DNA of 64,000 bases from Streptomyces cirratus. GTDB taxonomy: Bacteria > Actinomycetota > Actinomycetes > Streptomycetales > Streptomycetaceae. The stretch covers positions 1-64,000 of the forward strand of contig NZ_BMVP01000019.1 of the NCBI RefSeq assembly GCF_014650775.1, given 5' to 3'. The notes beneath the pieces are model-generated. The model was given only the letters and a program-made list of their open reading frames with translations. It had not been told where the DNA came from and ran no database searches. Shown here piece after piece: positions 52,959 to 61,491 of this stretch. The position numbers were made by a program, and so were the translations under genes. How positions within the stretch are numbered: the stretch's first letter is position 1; the number at the start of each line of letters is the position of its first letter.

Positions 52959-53732
52959 CTACAGCCGCGCCCGCAGCGCCGGGTGGTCAGAGACGACCGT
53001 GCAGGAGCCCGGGGCGATCTCCGTGAACCCCGCGTCCCGCACCACCGGCAGCCCGCTCCCGCTCAGCTGCGCCCACCGCTCGCGCGGAGCCGTCCGTACG
53101 GCCAGCCGGAAACCGGAGTCCCGCCACGCGCCGCGCTCCGCCGCGGTCAGCTCCCACCACGCCAGCTGCGCCGCGTGTCCGGCCTGGGCCATCGCCTTGC
53201 CGGCGGACATGTCCAGGTCGGGGTTGAGCCACAGCACGGGTACGCCGGGCGCCGCCGGAGCGACCGGCTCCGGGTCGTCGAGGTCGGTGCCCGACACCTG
53301 GAGCTTGGCCAGCTCCTTGGGCCAGCCGTCGAGGGGCACCGGCGGGAAGACCCGTACCTCACACTCGGCGCCCGACGGGCCCGCGCCGTGGACCGTGACC
53401 CCGGGCAAGGTCTCGGCCTTGCGCCACTCCGCCCCGCGGGCCCGGCGGACCACCTTGCGGATCCGGGCGTCCTGCCAGTCCCGGACGGCGTCGGCCCATT
53501 CGCCCTCGCCGTGCGAGCGCTCGTCCGTCAGCAGCACCAGCACCGCGCGGGCCGCCGTCTCCAGCGCGTCGGTCCTGGCCGGCGGCGCGCTCTTCTCGAT
53601 CCGCACGACCAGCGGCAGCACGAACTGGGGGGCCTCGTCGCGGGCGGCGTGCTCCTTGCGGAACGGACTGTCGGCCCCTACGGCCGGTGCGGGGGCGGTG
53701 TCCTGGCGGGCCTGCGTGTCCTCGGTGCTCAT
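52959..53732 (-). CDS. Peptidyl-tRNA hydrolase PTH2-like protein
   Basis: 257 residues. The C-terminal ~120 residues match the PTH2 fold: LNPDLDMSAGKAMAQAGHAAQLAWW carries the conserved Lys and His of the family (only MSAGKAMAQAGHAAQ needed). The N-terminal ~120 residues (FVLPLVVRIEKSAPPARTDALETA) are actinobacteria-specific and may bind RNA or protein. Standard PTH2 is ~120 residues, so this is a long variant. It lies just upstream of the MNIO gene on the same strand, 135 bp apart; any functional link is unknown. Confidence 0.8.
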   Translation of the reverse strand: MSTEDTQARQDTAPAPAVGADSPFRKEHAARDEAPQFVLPLVVRIEKSAPPARTDALETAARAVLVLLTDERSHGEGEWADAVRDWQDARIRKVVRRARGAEWRKAETLPGVTVHGAGPSGAECEVRVFPPVPLDGWPKELAKLQVSGTDLDDPEPVAPAAPGVPVLWLNPDLDMSAGKAMAQAGHAAQLAWWELTAAERGAWRDSGFRLAVRTAPRERWAQLSGSGLPVVRDAGFTEIAPGSCTVVSDHPALRARL

Positions 53733-53803
53733 CCGGCCCAGTCTGCCAGCCTCCGACTTGAGGAGGATGCCGCAGGGGTGGCGTCCGGGCGAGGATCGAG
53801 CCC

Positions 53804-54478
53804 ATGAAGAGTGATCTTTTCGCGTCCGAGAACCTGGTCCAGCCGTCCGCCGTAGCGGGCATGACCCTCCAGAACGCGAAGTCCGTCAAATACACCGTCA
53901 ACGGGGAGATGCTGGCCCGGCAGGGCTCGATGGTCGCCTTCCGAGGCAACCTCCAGTTCGAGCGCAAGGGGCAGGGCATAGGCGGCATGCTCAAGCGGGC
54001 CGTGACCGGCGAGGGCCTGCCCCTGATGTCGGTCCGCGGCCAGGGTGAGGCCTGGTTCGCCCACCAGGCCGCGAACTGCTTCATCGTCGAGTTCGAGCCC
54101 GGCGACGCCCTGACCATCAACGGGCGCAACGTCCTGTGCTTCGATCCGTCGCTGTCCTACGAGATCAAGATGGTCAAGGGTGCCGGCATGACCGGCGGCG
54201 GCCTGTTCAACAGCCTGTTCACCGGGACCGGCAAGCTCGCGGTGATCTGTGACGGCAACCCGATCATCATCCCCGTCACCGCGCAGGCGCCCGTCTACGT
54301 GGACACAGACGCGGTGGTCGGATGGAGCGCGGCCCTGGAGACCGGGCTGCACCGCTCCCAGTCGGTCGGGTCGATGATCCGCGGTGGCTCGGGGGAGGCC
54401 GTACAGCTCAAGCTGAGCGGCGAGGGCTTCGTCATCGTCCGCCCCAGCGAGGTCACCGAGGCGCCCGCGGCGCACTGA
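53804..54478 (+). CDS. AIM24 family protein
   Basis: 224 residues, a beta-rich AIM24/TRAP-like fold with the repeats MLARQGSMVAFRGNLQFERKG (in part) and the glycine-rich GLFNSLFTGTGKLAV. Streptomycetes carry several copies. It is related to yeast mitochondrial AIM24 and to phage-shock TerD-neighbour proteins, but its molecular role is unknown. No signal peptide. Starts 72 bp from the divergent PTH2 gene; convergent with the polysaccharide deacetylase gene (35 bp gap). Confidence 0.9.
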   Translation: MKSDLFASENLVQPSAVAGMTLQNAKSVKYTVNGEMLARQGSMVAFRGNLQFERKGQGIGGMLKRAVTGEGLPLMSVRGQGEAWFAHQAANCFIVEFEPGDALTINGRNVLCFDPSLSYEIKMVKGAGMTGGGLFNSLFTGTGKLAVICDGNPIIIPVTAQAPVYVDTDAVVGWSAALETGLHRSQSVGSMIRGGSGEAVQLKLSGEGFVIVRPSEVTEAPAAH

Positions 54479-54513
54479 ACGCCCGCGGCAGCTCCTTCCA
54501 GGGCGGTCCGGCG

Positions 54514-55407
54514 CTACTTCCCGATCAGGTCGGAGACCTTCACGAAGCGGTAGCCGCGCTTGCGCAGCTCCGGGACGATGTTGCGGACGGCCTGCTCGGT
54601 GACCGGCGCCGCGCTGCGGGTGCAGTGCATGACCACCACCGAGCCCGGCTTCACCCCGGCCAGCACCTGCTCCGCCACCGCGTCGGGGTCCTTGGCGAAG
54701 GCGTCGCCGCTGACCACGTCCCACTGCACGGCCGTCACCTTGGCCGGGGACAGCGCCCGCAGCGCCTGGTCGTCGTAACAGCCGCCGGGGAAACGGAAGT
54801 AGGGGACGGTGTTGACCGCGCCCGCCTTCCGGAAGGCGGCGAAGGCCCGGTCCACGTCGGCCTTGGCGGCGGCGCCGTCGAGCGCGGGCAGCCCGTAGCA
54901 GGGGGACTTGAAGGCGTGGTGGCTGTACGAGTGGTTGGCGATCTCGAAGTTCGGGTCGTTGCCGATGGCCTTCGCCTGGTCCGGGTACTCCTCCGCCCAG
55001 CGGCCCGTCATGAAGATGGTGGCGGGCACCTTGAGGGCGCGCAGGGAGGAGATCAGCTGCGGGTTGTCGAAACGTTCCCCCGAGGCGGCGCGCGGCCCCT
55101 GGTCGGAGGTCATGTCCGCGTCGAAGGTCAGTGCGACGGTCTTGTCGCTGTGCTGCTTCGCCCGCTCGAAGACGGGTGTCAGGCCGTTCGGGCCGGGCGG
55201 CAGGACGGGCACCGGGGCCGGCGCGCCCGCCTGCGGGGAGCCCGAGGGGGCGGCGGAGGGGGAGGCGGGGGCGGGGGCCGGCGGGGAACCCGGACGGGCT
55301 TCGTTGGCGGGCTTCGGCGAGGAGCCGGTGCCGCCCCCGCAACCGGCGAGGGCGGCACCGAGAACGGCCGCGGCCGCGGCTTTGCGCACTGCTACGGAGA
55401 GGGTCAC
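54514..55407 (-). CDS. Polysaccharide deacetylase (NodB domain) lipoprotein
   Basis: 297 residues. Signal peptide with lipobox LAGC (cysteine ~ residue 23), a Pro/Ala-rich spacer, then the NodB domain (~105-297). Motif I reads TFDADMTSD rather than the usual TFDDGP, so one metal ligand may differ; motif II NHSYSHHAF, motif III FRFPGGCYDD, motif IV WDVVSGDAF and motif V VVMHC are present. The GTG at 55407 is preferred; a TTG nine bases upstream is also in frame. It probably removes acetyl groups from peptidoglycan or other wall glycans. Confidence 0.86.
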   Translation of the reverse strand: MTLSVAVRKAAAAAVLGAALAGCGGGTGSSPKPANEARPGSPPAPAPASPSAAPSGSPQAGAPAPVPVLPPGPNGLTPVFERAKQHSDKTVALTFDADMTSDQGPRAASGERFDNPQLISSLRALKVPATIFMTGRWAEEYPDQAKAIGNDPNFEIANHSYSHHAFKSPCYGLPALDGAAAKADVDRAFAAFRKAGAVNTVPYFRFPGGCYDDQALRALSPAKVTAVQWDVVSGDAFAKDPDAVAEQVLAGVKPGSVVVMHCTRSAAPVTEQAVRNIVPELRKRGYRFVKVSDLIGK

Positions 55408-55425
55408 GCCAGGCAAAATATCCGA

Positions 55426-56310
55426 CTATGTGGCAAGTAGACGCGCGCGGCACTCGTCTACGTCGAAATCAGCACCCGGATAGCGCGGGCCGATGTCCTC
55501 CAGGTGCTCCAGCAGGAGCTTTCCGACGGCCCAGTTGCGGTACCACTTGCGGTCGGCGGGCACGGCGTACCAGGGCGCGGCGTCCGTGGAGCAGCGCTCC
55601 AGAGCCAGCTCGTAGGCGCGCTGGTACGCGGGCCACAGCGCCCGCTCCTCGATGTCGCCCGCGTTGAACTTCCAGTGCTTGGACGGGTTGTCGAGCCGGG
55701 CCAGCAGCCGGGCGCGCTGCTCCTCGTAGGAGATGTGGAGGAAGACCTTCACGACGGTGACGCCGTCCTCGGCGAGTGCCTCCTCGAAGCGGTTGATCTC
55801 GTCGTAGCGCCCGTTCAGCTCGCGGCGGGGAACCAGTTCGCGGACGCGCGCGATCAGGACGTCCTCGTAGTGGGAGCGGTCGAAGATGCCGATTTCGCCG
55901 GGCCGGGGCAGGGCCCTTTCGACGCGCCACAGGAAGGGGTGGCCGCGTTCCTCGGGGGTGGGCGCCTTGAAGGCCTGGATGCGGCAGCCCGAGGGGTTGA
56001 AGAGGCCGATCACGTGCTTGACGGTGCCGCCTTTGCCGCTGGTGTCCATGCCCTGGAGGACGAGCAGGAGCCGGCGCCGGTCACCCGCGGTGCTCGCCGC
56101 GTACAGCCGCTCCTGGAGCGAGGCGAGCGCCCCGGCCGTCTTCGCGGCGGTGTCGGCCACGGCGTCCGCCTTGCGGGAGGGGCCGCCGGGGGTCGAGGAC
56201 GGGTCGACGGCCGCGAGGTCGACCCGGCCGGGCGGTACGCGCAGCACCTCGCGCAGGGAGGGCGGGGACCCGGCTCGGTCCTTGCCGTGCGTGCCGTCCT
56301 TCTTCGCCAT
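55426..56310 (-). CDS. Polyphosphate kinase 2 family protein
   Basis: 294 residues. P-loop kinase fold with Walker A GMDTSGKGG (~residue 88), Walker B GIFDRSHYEDVL and the lid loop RRELNGRYDEIN. PPK2 enzymes phosphorylate nucleotides using polyphosphate or make polyphosphate from nucleoside triphosphates; the single-domain size fits class I or III. 18 bases upstream of the deacetylase gene on the same strand, so they may be co-transcribed, though no functional link is evident. Confident family call. Confidence 0.92.
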   Translation of the reverse strand: MAKKDGTHGKDRAGSPPSLREVLRVPPGRVDLAAVDPSSTPGGPSRKADAVADTAAKTAGALASLQERLYAASTAGDRRRLLLVLQGMDTSGKGGTVKHVIGLFNPSGCRIQAFKAPTPEERGHPFLWRVERALPRPGEIGIFDRSHYEDVLIARVRELVPRRELNGRYDEINRFEEALAEDGVTVVKVFLHISYEEQRARLLARLDNPSKHWKFNAGDIEERALWPAYQRAYELALERCSTDAAPWYAVPADRKWYRNWAVGKLLLEHLEDIGPRYPGADFDVDECRARLLAT

Positions 56311-56465
56311 CGCCGTCCACCCCGATCAGTCGACTCGTCCGATCATCCGACATCGGGGGCGACGTCGCACGGTGGGGCGGATCAGCGGATCAGCGGTTCC
56401 GGGGTTGAGGAGTTCCAGGGTCAGCGGTGCCAGGGGTCAGCGGTTCCGAGGTCCCGTCACCGCGA

Positions 56466-56505
56466 ACGGCCGGAGCGGCCCGGCCGGCCGGGCCGCTCCG
56501 GCCGT
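56466..56505 (-). terminator. Perfect 40-bp palindromic terminator after osmC-like gene
   Basis: Twenty-base arms ACGGCCGGAGCGGCCCGGCC and GGCCGGGCCGCTCCGGCCGT with no unpaired loop base. It lies 25 bases beyond the stop of the minus-strand OsmC-type gene. The neighbouring stretch 56380-56445 holds short direct repeats (CAGCGGTTCC-type). Confidence 0.7.
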
Positions 56506-56529
56506 CCGGCCACTCCGGGAGGCGGCGGC

Positions 56530-56955
56530 TCAGATCAGCTCGGCGCTCAAGGTGATCGTCGTACCCGTCAGGGCCTGGCTGACCGGGCAGTTCTTCTTCG
56601 CGTCCTCGGCGGCGGCCTTGAAGGCGTCGGCGTCCAGTCCCGGCACCTCGGCGCGGACCGTCAGGTGGATCCCGGTGATGCCCTCACCCGGCTGGAACGT
56701 GACGTCGGCCTTGGTCTCCACCCGGGTGGGCGGGGTCCCGGCACCGTCGAGGCCGTGCGAGAGGGCCATCGAGTAGCAGCTGGAGTGCGCGGCGGCGATC
56801 AGCTCTTCCGGGCTGGTCTTGCCGTTCGCGGCCTCGGCGCGCGAGGGCCAGGAGACGTCGAACGAACCCCGGCCCGAGGAGTCGAGGGTGACGACGCCGG
56901 AGCCCTTGAGGAGGTTGCCCTCCCAGTCGGTGTGCGCGGTACGCGTGGTGGCCAT
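56530..56955 (-). CDS. OsmC-family peroxiredoxin (organic hydroperoxide resistance)
   Basis: 141 residues, single OsmC domain. The two redox cysteines are in HSSCYSMAL and KKNCPVSQAL, with the family histidines nearby. Such enzymes reduce organic hydroperoxides using dihydrolipoyl or thiol donors and are induced by peroxide or osmotic stress. ATG at 56955 with GGGATCC-type purine run upstream. Standalone between the PPK2 and ZapE genes. Confidence 0.95.
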   Translation of the reverse strand: MATTRTAHTDWEGNLLKGSGVVTLDSSGRGSFDVSWPSRAEAANGKTSPEELIAAAHSSCYSMALSHGLDGAGTPPTRVETKADVTFQPGEGITGIHLTVRAEVPGLDADAFKAAAEDAKKNCPVSQALTGTTITLSAELI

Positions 56956-57043
56956 GGTGGATCCCTTCGCAGAAGTGGGAAACGACCGGACCGGCCCCGC
57001 GCATGACGATCGGTCACGCGTGGACGGCCCGGCGCCGTCCAAC

Positions 57044-58150
57044 CTACTGGGCCACCAGCCCCTTCGCGTCGCGTGCCAGGGCGGTGAGCCGGGATATGGC
57101 GCGGAAGTACTTCTTCCGATAGCCCCCGTTGAGCATTTCTTCACTGAACAGACGGTCGAACGGCACGCCCGAGGCGAGGACCGGTATCTCGCGGTCGTAC
57201 AGCCGGTCGGCCAGCACCACCAGCCGCAGCGCCGTCGACTGGTCCGGGACCGGGCCGACATCGGTCAGGCACACCGCGGATATCCCGTCCGTCAGCGCTC
57301 CGTAGCGGCTCGGGTGCACCTTCGCGAGGTGTTCCAGCAGGCCCGGGAAGTCGTCGAGGCTCGCGCCCGCAGTGGCGTAGGCGGCCTTGGTCACCTGCTC
57401 GTCCGAGAACGGCGCCGGCGCCTCCGGGAGCCCGCGGTGCCGGTAGTCCTGGCCGTCGATCCGCAGGGGCCGGAAGTGCGCGGACAGGCCCTGGATCTCC
57501 CGCAGGAAGTCCGCCGCGGCGAAGCGGCCCTCGCCGAGCTTGCCGGGCAGGGTGTTGGAGGTCGCGGCCAGCGCCACGCCCTGCTCCACGAGCCGGCTCA
57601 GCAGCGAGGACACCAGCACGGTGTCGCCCGGATCGTCCAGTTCGAATTCGTCGATGCACAGCAGCCGGTGCCCGCCGAGGGTCTGCACGGTCTGCTGGAA
57701 GCCGAGCGCGCCGACCAGGTTCGTCAGCTCCACGAAGGTGCCGAAGGCTTTCAGCGCGGGCTCGGCCGGGGTCGCGTGCCACAGTGAGGCCAGCAGGTGC
57801 GTCTTGCCGACGCCGTAGCCGCCGTCGAGGTAGACCCCGCCCGGGGAGGCCGCCGCGGCGGTGGGCTTCTTCGAGAACCAGCGCCGCTTGCCCGCGCCGC
57901 TGGCGTGCGCCCCGCCGAGTCCCGCCGCGAAGGCGCTCAGCACGGTCACGGCCTCGCGCTGGCTGGGCTGGGTGGGGTCGGGGTCGTAGGTGTCGAAGCG
58001 CACCGAGTCGAAACGCGGCGGCGGCACCATCTCGGCGACCAGCCGTTCGGCGGGCACGCGGGGGGCCCGGGCACACAGGGCCTGGGGGCCCGCGTCGGCT
58101 ATCGGATGCCGCCCGGAGGCCTGACCGGAGGTCGTGAGAGAGGTTGACAC
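57044..58150 (-). CDS. zapE: AFG1/ZapE-family AAA-type ATPase
   Basis: 368 residues. Walker A YLDGGYGVGKTHLLA (~residue 108), Walker B LLCIDEFELDD, and the arginine-finger region TSNTLP. Homologues are ZapE of E. coli, which acts at the division site under stress, and mitochondrial AFG1. The GTG at 58150 is the start that matches the family; its own codon overlaps a TTGACA hexamer reading towards the divergent gene. Role in streptomycete division not known. Confidence 0.9.
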   Translation of the reverse strand: MSTSLTTSGQASGRHPIADAGPQALCARAPRVPAERLVAEMVPPPRFDSVRFDTYDPDPTQPSQREAVTVLSAFAAGLGGAHASGAGKRRWFSKKPTAAAASPGGVYLDGGYGVGKTHLLASLWHATPAEPALKAFGTFVELTNLVGALGFQQTVQTLGGHRLLCIDEFELDDPGDTVLVSSLLSRLVEQGVALAATSNTLPGKLGEGRFAAADFLREIQGLSAHFRPLRIDGQDYRHRGLPEAPAPFSDEQVTKAAYATAGASLDDFPGLLEHLAKVHPSRYGALTDGISAVCLTDVGPVPDQSTALRLVVLADRLYDREIPVLASGVPFDRLFSEEMLNGGYRKKYFRAISRLTALARDAKGLVAQ

Positions 58151-58186
58151 AGCCCTCAACTCTACGTGCCGTGGCACACTGCATCG

Positions 58187-58960
58187 ATGCGACGCCTGTT
58201 CCCTGTGACCGATCAGACATCAGCAGACCACAACGACCGCCCGTGGTCGCTGGACGAGCTCGCGGAGGCCTACGCATACCCCGCGCTCGGCCCGCAGGGC
58301 CACTGGCTGCGGGCCAACATGGTCTCGACCCTGGACGGAGCCGCCCAGCACGACGGTCGCTCGCAGCCGATCTCCGGCGAGACCGACATGGCGATCTTCG
58401 GCACCCTGCGCGCCCTGGCGGACGTGATCGTCGTCGGCGCGGAAACGGTTCGCCAGGAGGGCTACCGCCCGGCGCGGGCCCGGGAGGCCTTCGCGGACCG
58501 CCGCAGCGCCTCGGGGCAGGGTCCGGCGGCCGCAATCGCGGTGATCACCGCCAGTATGGAGCTGGACTTCTCCCTGCCCCTGTTCACCTCTCCCCTCGTG
58601 CCGACGCTGGTCGTCACCGGCGCCGCCGCGCCCGCCGACCGGGTGGCGCAGGCCGCCGGTGCGGGGGCCGAGGTCGTGCTCGCGGGCGACGGGGTGTCCG
58701 TGGACCCCGTACGGGCGGTACGGGAGCTGGCCGCGCGCGGTCTGCGCCGCCAGCTCACCGAGGGCGGCCCCCGTCTGCTGGGCCAGTTCGTGGCCGCGGA
58801 CGTGCTGGACGAGCTGTGCCTGACGATCTCCCCGATGCTCACGGCGGGCGACGCCCAGCGCATCTGCGGGGGCCCCTCCGTCACGGTTCCGCACCGGCTT
58901 GAAGCGGCCGGTGTGCTGGAGGAGGCCGGGTTCCTCTTCACCCGTTACCGTCGAATCTGA
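58187..58960 (+). CDS. Pyrimidine reductase family protein (RibD C-terminal domain)
   Basis: 257 residues, a single RibD_C/DHFR-like fold. Motifs RANMVSTLDGAAQHDGRS, GAETVRQEGY and LTEGGPRLLGQFVAADVLDEL are typical of reductases acting on 5-amino-6-ribosylaminouracil phosphate or related pyrimidines in riboflavin or deazaflavin synthesis. The deaminase domain of bifunctional RibD is absent. No ribosome site is visible before the ATG, suggesting a leaderless transcript. Divergent from zapE with only 36 bp between starts. Exact substrate unknown. Confidence 0.87.
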   Translation: MRRLFPVTDQTSADHNDRPWSLDELAEAYAYPALGPQGHWLRANMVSTLDGAAQHDGRSQPISGETDMAIFGTLRALADVIVVGAETVRQEGYRPARAREAFADRRSASGQGPAAAIAVITASMELDFSLPLFTSPLVPTLVVTGAAAPADRVAQAAGAGAEVVLAGDGVSVDPVRAVRELAARGLRRQLTEGGPRLLGQFVAADVLDELCLTISPMLTAGDAQRICGGPSVTVPHRLEAAGVLEEAGFLFTRYRRI

Positions 58961-59066
58961 ACAAGGGGCGGAATTCGCCGTTCCGCTTAGCTTCCGCTGG
59001 GCACATACCTGGGCAGAGATATCCGCCGCAAAGCCCGCGCGCGAGCGGGGCAGGATGGTTTCCGCA

Positions 59067-59086
59067 GAGGCCGGCCCACCGGCCTC
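59067..59086 (+). promoter_or_regulatory. Hairpin just before the ribosome site of the 59110 gene
   Basis: GAGGCCGG (59067-59074) / CCGGCCTC (59079-59086) with a four-base loop, ending 9 bases before the AAGGAG ribosome site. It could hinder ribosome access and tune expression. Confidence 0.3.
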
Positions 59087-59109
59087 GGCCCATGAAGGAG
59101 AGGGCGTCC

Positions 59110-59577
59110 GTGTTCACGAGCGTATTGATGATCGAGCAGCCGCTGACCCCGGTGGACGTGGACTTCGTCACCACCCTGCACGGAGACGACGAGGTCTCCT
59201 TCATCGTCCTCATGCAACCGAGGGGGGACCAGGACAGGCTGCTGCGCGCCATCGACGACGTCGCGCTCGGCGAGCTGCCCGAGGCGCTGCACGAAGGCGA
59301 CGAGCCGGAGGGCACCGCCGCCCGCCGCCCCGCCGCACAGGCGCTCGAACACTCGCTGGAAGCCCTGCGCAGAAAGGGCGCCAAGGCCGTCGGACAGCTC
59401 GTCGAGGACCACCCGCTCGACAAGCTCAGGTCCGTCGTGGAGGAGACCGGGGCCGACGAGGTGATCGTCCTGACCGCCCCGCACTTCGTGGAGGAGTTCT
59501 TCCACCGCGACTGGGCCTCCCGCGCGCGGCACAAGGTCGGCGTTCCGGTGCTCAAGCTCTTCGCCCACAACGAATAG
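59110..59577 (+). CDS. Small conserved protein, often annotated as indole-3-glycerol-phosphate-synthase-like
   Basis: 155 residues. The GTG at 59110 is preferred to the ATG at 59092 because AAGGAG sits inside that ATG's first codons. Contains MIEQPLTPVDVDFVTTLHGDD, a Leu/Glu-rich helix and ADEVIVLTAPHFVEEFFHRDW, a pattern compatible with a Rossmann-like UspA-type fold rather than a TIM barrel. The indole-glycerol-phosphate-synthase name seen in databases for relatives is not supported by any catalytic motif here. Precedes murC by 46 bp and may be co-transcribed with it. Confidence 0.8.
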   Translation: MFTSVLMIEQPLTPVDVDFVTTLHGDDEVSFIVLMQPRGDQDRLLRAIDDVALGELPEALHEGDEPEGTAARRPAAQALEHSLEALRRKGAKAVGQLVEDHPLDKLRSVVEETGADEVIVLTAPHFVEEFFHRDWASRARHKVGVPVLKLFAHNE

Positions 59578-59623
59578 GCTGGCCCCGGCTCACCCCTAGC
59601 AATCGATTCCTGGAGCGACCTGA

Positions 59624-61033
59624 ATGAAGCCCGGCCTGCCGACCGCCATGGAACGGCCCCACTTCATCGGCATCGGCGGAGCCGGCATGTCCGGCATCGC
59701 GAAGATCCTCGCCCAGCGCGGCGCGCGGGTGGCCGGCAGCGACGCCCGTGACTCCGAGACCGCCCAGGCGCTGCGCGCCCACGGCGCCACGGTGCACGTC
59801 GGGCACGCCGCCGGCCACCTCGCGGACGACTCCACCTGCGTGGTCGTCTCCAGCGCCATCCGCGCCGACAACCCCGAGCTGGCCCGCGCCGCCGAACTCG
59901 GCATCCCGGTCGTGCACCGCTCCGACGCCCTCGCCGCCCTGATGGACGGCCTGCGGCCGATCGCCGTCGCCGGCACGCACGGCAAGACCACCACCACCTC
60001 GATGCTGGCGGTGTCCCTGTCGTCCCTGGGCCTGGACCCCTCCTACGCCATCGGCGGCGACCTGGACGCCCCGGGCTCCAACGCCCACCACGGCGAGGGT
60101 GACATCTTCGTGGCCGAGGCGGACGAAAGCGACCGCAGCTTCCACAAGTACGCCCCGCAGGTCGCGATCATCCTCAACGCGGAACTCGACCACCACGCGA
60201 ACTACGCGTCGATGGAGGAGATCTACGAGTCCTTCGAGACCTTCGTTTCGAAGGTCGTCCCCGGCGGCACCCTGGTCGTCGCCCACGGCCAGGCCGGCGC
60301 GGCCGAGATCGCCGCCCGCGTCGCCGGCCGGGAGGGGCTGCGGGTCGTCACGTACGGCGAGGAGGCCGACGCCGACGTCCGGATCACGAAGATCACCCCG
60401 CGCGGGCTGACCAGCGAGGTCACCGTCGTCCTGGACGGGCGGATGCTCACCTTCACCGTCTCCGTGCCCGGCCGCCACTACGCGCACAACGCGGTCGCGG
60501 CGCTGGCCGCCGGTGTCGCTCTCGGCATCCCGGCGCACAACCTGGCGTCCGCCCTCGGCAAGTACACCGGCGTCAAGCGCCGCCTCCAGCTCAAGGGCGA
60601 GGCCGCGGGCGTGCAGGTCATCGACTCCTACGCGCACCACCCCACGGAGATGACCGCCGACCTGGAGGCCATCCGCGGCGCCGCGGGCGACTCCCGCATC
60701 CTCGTGGTCTTCCAGCCCCACCTCTTCTCCCGCACGCAGGAACTCGGGAAGGAGATGGGCCTGGCCCTGGCGCTGGCCGACGCCTCCGTGGTCCTCGACA
60801 TCTACCCGGCCCGCGAGGACCCCCTGCCCGGGGTCACCAGCGAGATCATCATCGAAGCGGCCCGCACCGCGGGCGCCGACGTCGCCGCCGAGCACGACAA
60901 GGACGCCGTCGCCGAGGTCATCGCGGGAATGGCGAAGCCGGGCGATCTCGTTCTCACCATGGGCGCGGGCGACGTCACGGATCTGGGTCCCCTGATCCTG
61001 GAGAGCATCGGTCTCGCCCGGCCGTCGAACTGA
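59624..61033 (+). CDS. murC: UDP-N-acetylmuramate--L-alanine ligase
   Basis: 469 residues. MurC adds L-Ala to UDP-MurNAc, using ATP, in peptidoglycan precursor synthesis. N-terminal UDP-binding domain with GIGGAGMSGIA, ATP P-loop AGTHGKTTTTSM (~residue 110), metal/substrate segment EADESDRSF, and the C-terminal domain with SYAHHPTEM. Outside the usual division/wall cluster, as is typical of streptomycetes. Followed 15 bases later by msrB. Confidence 0.96.
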   Translation: MKPGLPTAMERPHFIGIGGAGMSGIAKILAQRGARVAGSDARDSETAQALRAHGATVHVGHAAGHLADDSTCVVVSSAIRADNPELARAAELGIPVVHRSDALAALMDGLRPIAVAGTHGKTTTTSMLAVSLSSLGLDPSYAIGGDLDAPGSNAHHGEGDIFVAEADESDRSFHKYAPQVAIILNAELDHHANYASMEEIYESFETFVSKVVPGGTLVVAHGQAGAAEIAARVAGREGLRVVTYGEEADADVRITKITPRGLTSEVTVVLDGRMLTFTVSVPGRHYAHNAVAALAAGVALGIPAHNLASALGKYTGVKRRLQLKGEAAGVQVIDSYAHHPTEMTADLEAIRGAAGDSRILVVFQPHLFSRTQELGKEMGLALALADASVVLDIYPAREDPLPGVTSEIIIEAARTAGADVAAEHDKDAVAEVIAGMAKPGDLVLTMGAGDVTDLGPLILESIGLARPSN

Positions 61034-61048
61034 GGGAGCGGGAACGTC

Positions 61049-61456
61049 ATGGCGTACGAGGTCGAGAAGACGGACGAGCAGTGGCAGGCGGAGCTGACCC
61101 CGTCCGAGTACCAGGTGCTGCGCCTCGCCGGCACCGAACCGGCCTTCCGCGGTGAGTACACGGACACCAAGGTGGAAGGCGTCTACTCCTGTCGGGCGTG
61201 CGGCTCCGAGCTGTTCCGTTCCGACACGAAGTTCGAGTCGCACTGCGGCTGGCCGTCCTTCTACGACCCGAAGGACAGCGACGCGGTCGAGCTGATCGCG
61301 GACACCTCGCACGGCATGGTCCGTACCGAGGTCCGCTGCGCGAAGTGCGGCTCGCACCTGGGCCACGTCTTCGAGGGCGAGGGCTACCCCACCCCGACCG
61401 ACCAGCGGTACTGCATCAACAGCATCTCGCTGCGGCTGACCCCGACGGAGAGCTGA
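61049..61456 (+). CDS. msrB: Peptide-methionine (R)-S-oxide reductase
   Basis: 135 residues. Reduces methionine-R-sulfoxide in oxidised proteins. Zinc-binding cysteine pairs CRAC (~residue 50) and CAKC (~98), and the catalytic cysteine in QRYCINS (~125). Ribosome site GGGAGCGGGAA, ATG at 61049, 15 bases after murC, so the two likely form an operon. A terminator hairpin follows at 61463-61491. Confidence 0.96.
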   Translation: MAYEVEKTDEQWQAELTPSEYQVLRLAGTEPAFRGEYTDTKVEGVYSCRACGSELFRSDTKFESHCGWPSFYDPKDSDAVELIADTSHGMVRTEVRCAKCGSHLGHVFEGEGYPTPTDQRYCINSISLRLTPTES

Positions 61457-61462
61457 CCGCGC

Positions 61463-61491
61463 CGGCCGCCGGGCCCTTCGCCCGGCGGCCG
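61463..61491 (+). terminator. Terminator of murC-msrB
   Basis: 12-bp perfect stem, CGGCCGCCGGGC / GCCCGGCGGCCG around a 5-base loop, 7 bases after the msrB stop. Confidence 0.8.

Noticed and set aside
59110..59577. Indole-3-glycerol-phosphate synthase.
   Set aside because: Too short for a TIM barrel and none of the catalytic Lys/Glu motifs are present.
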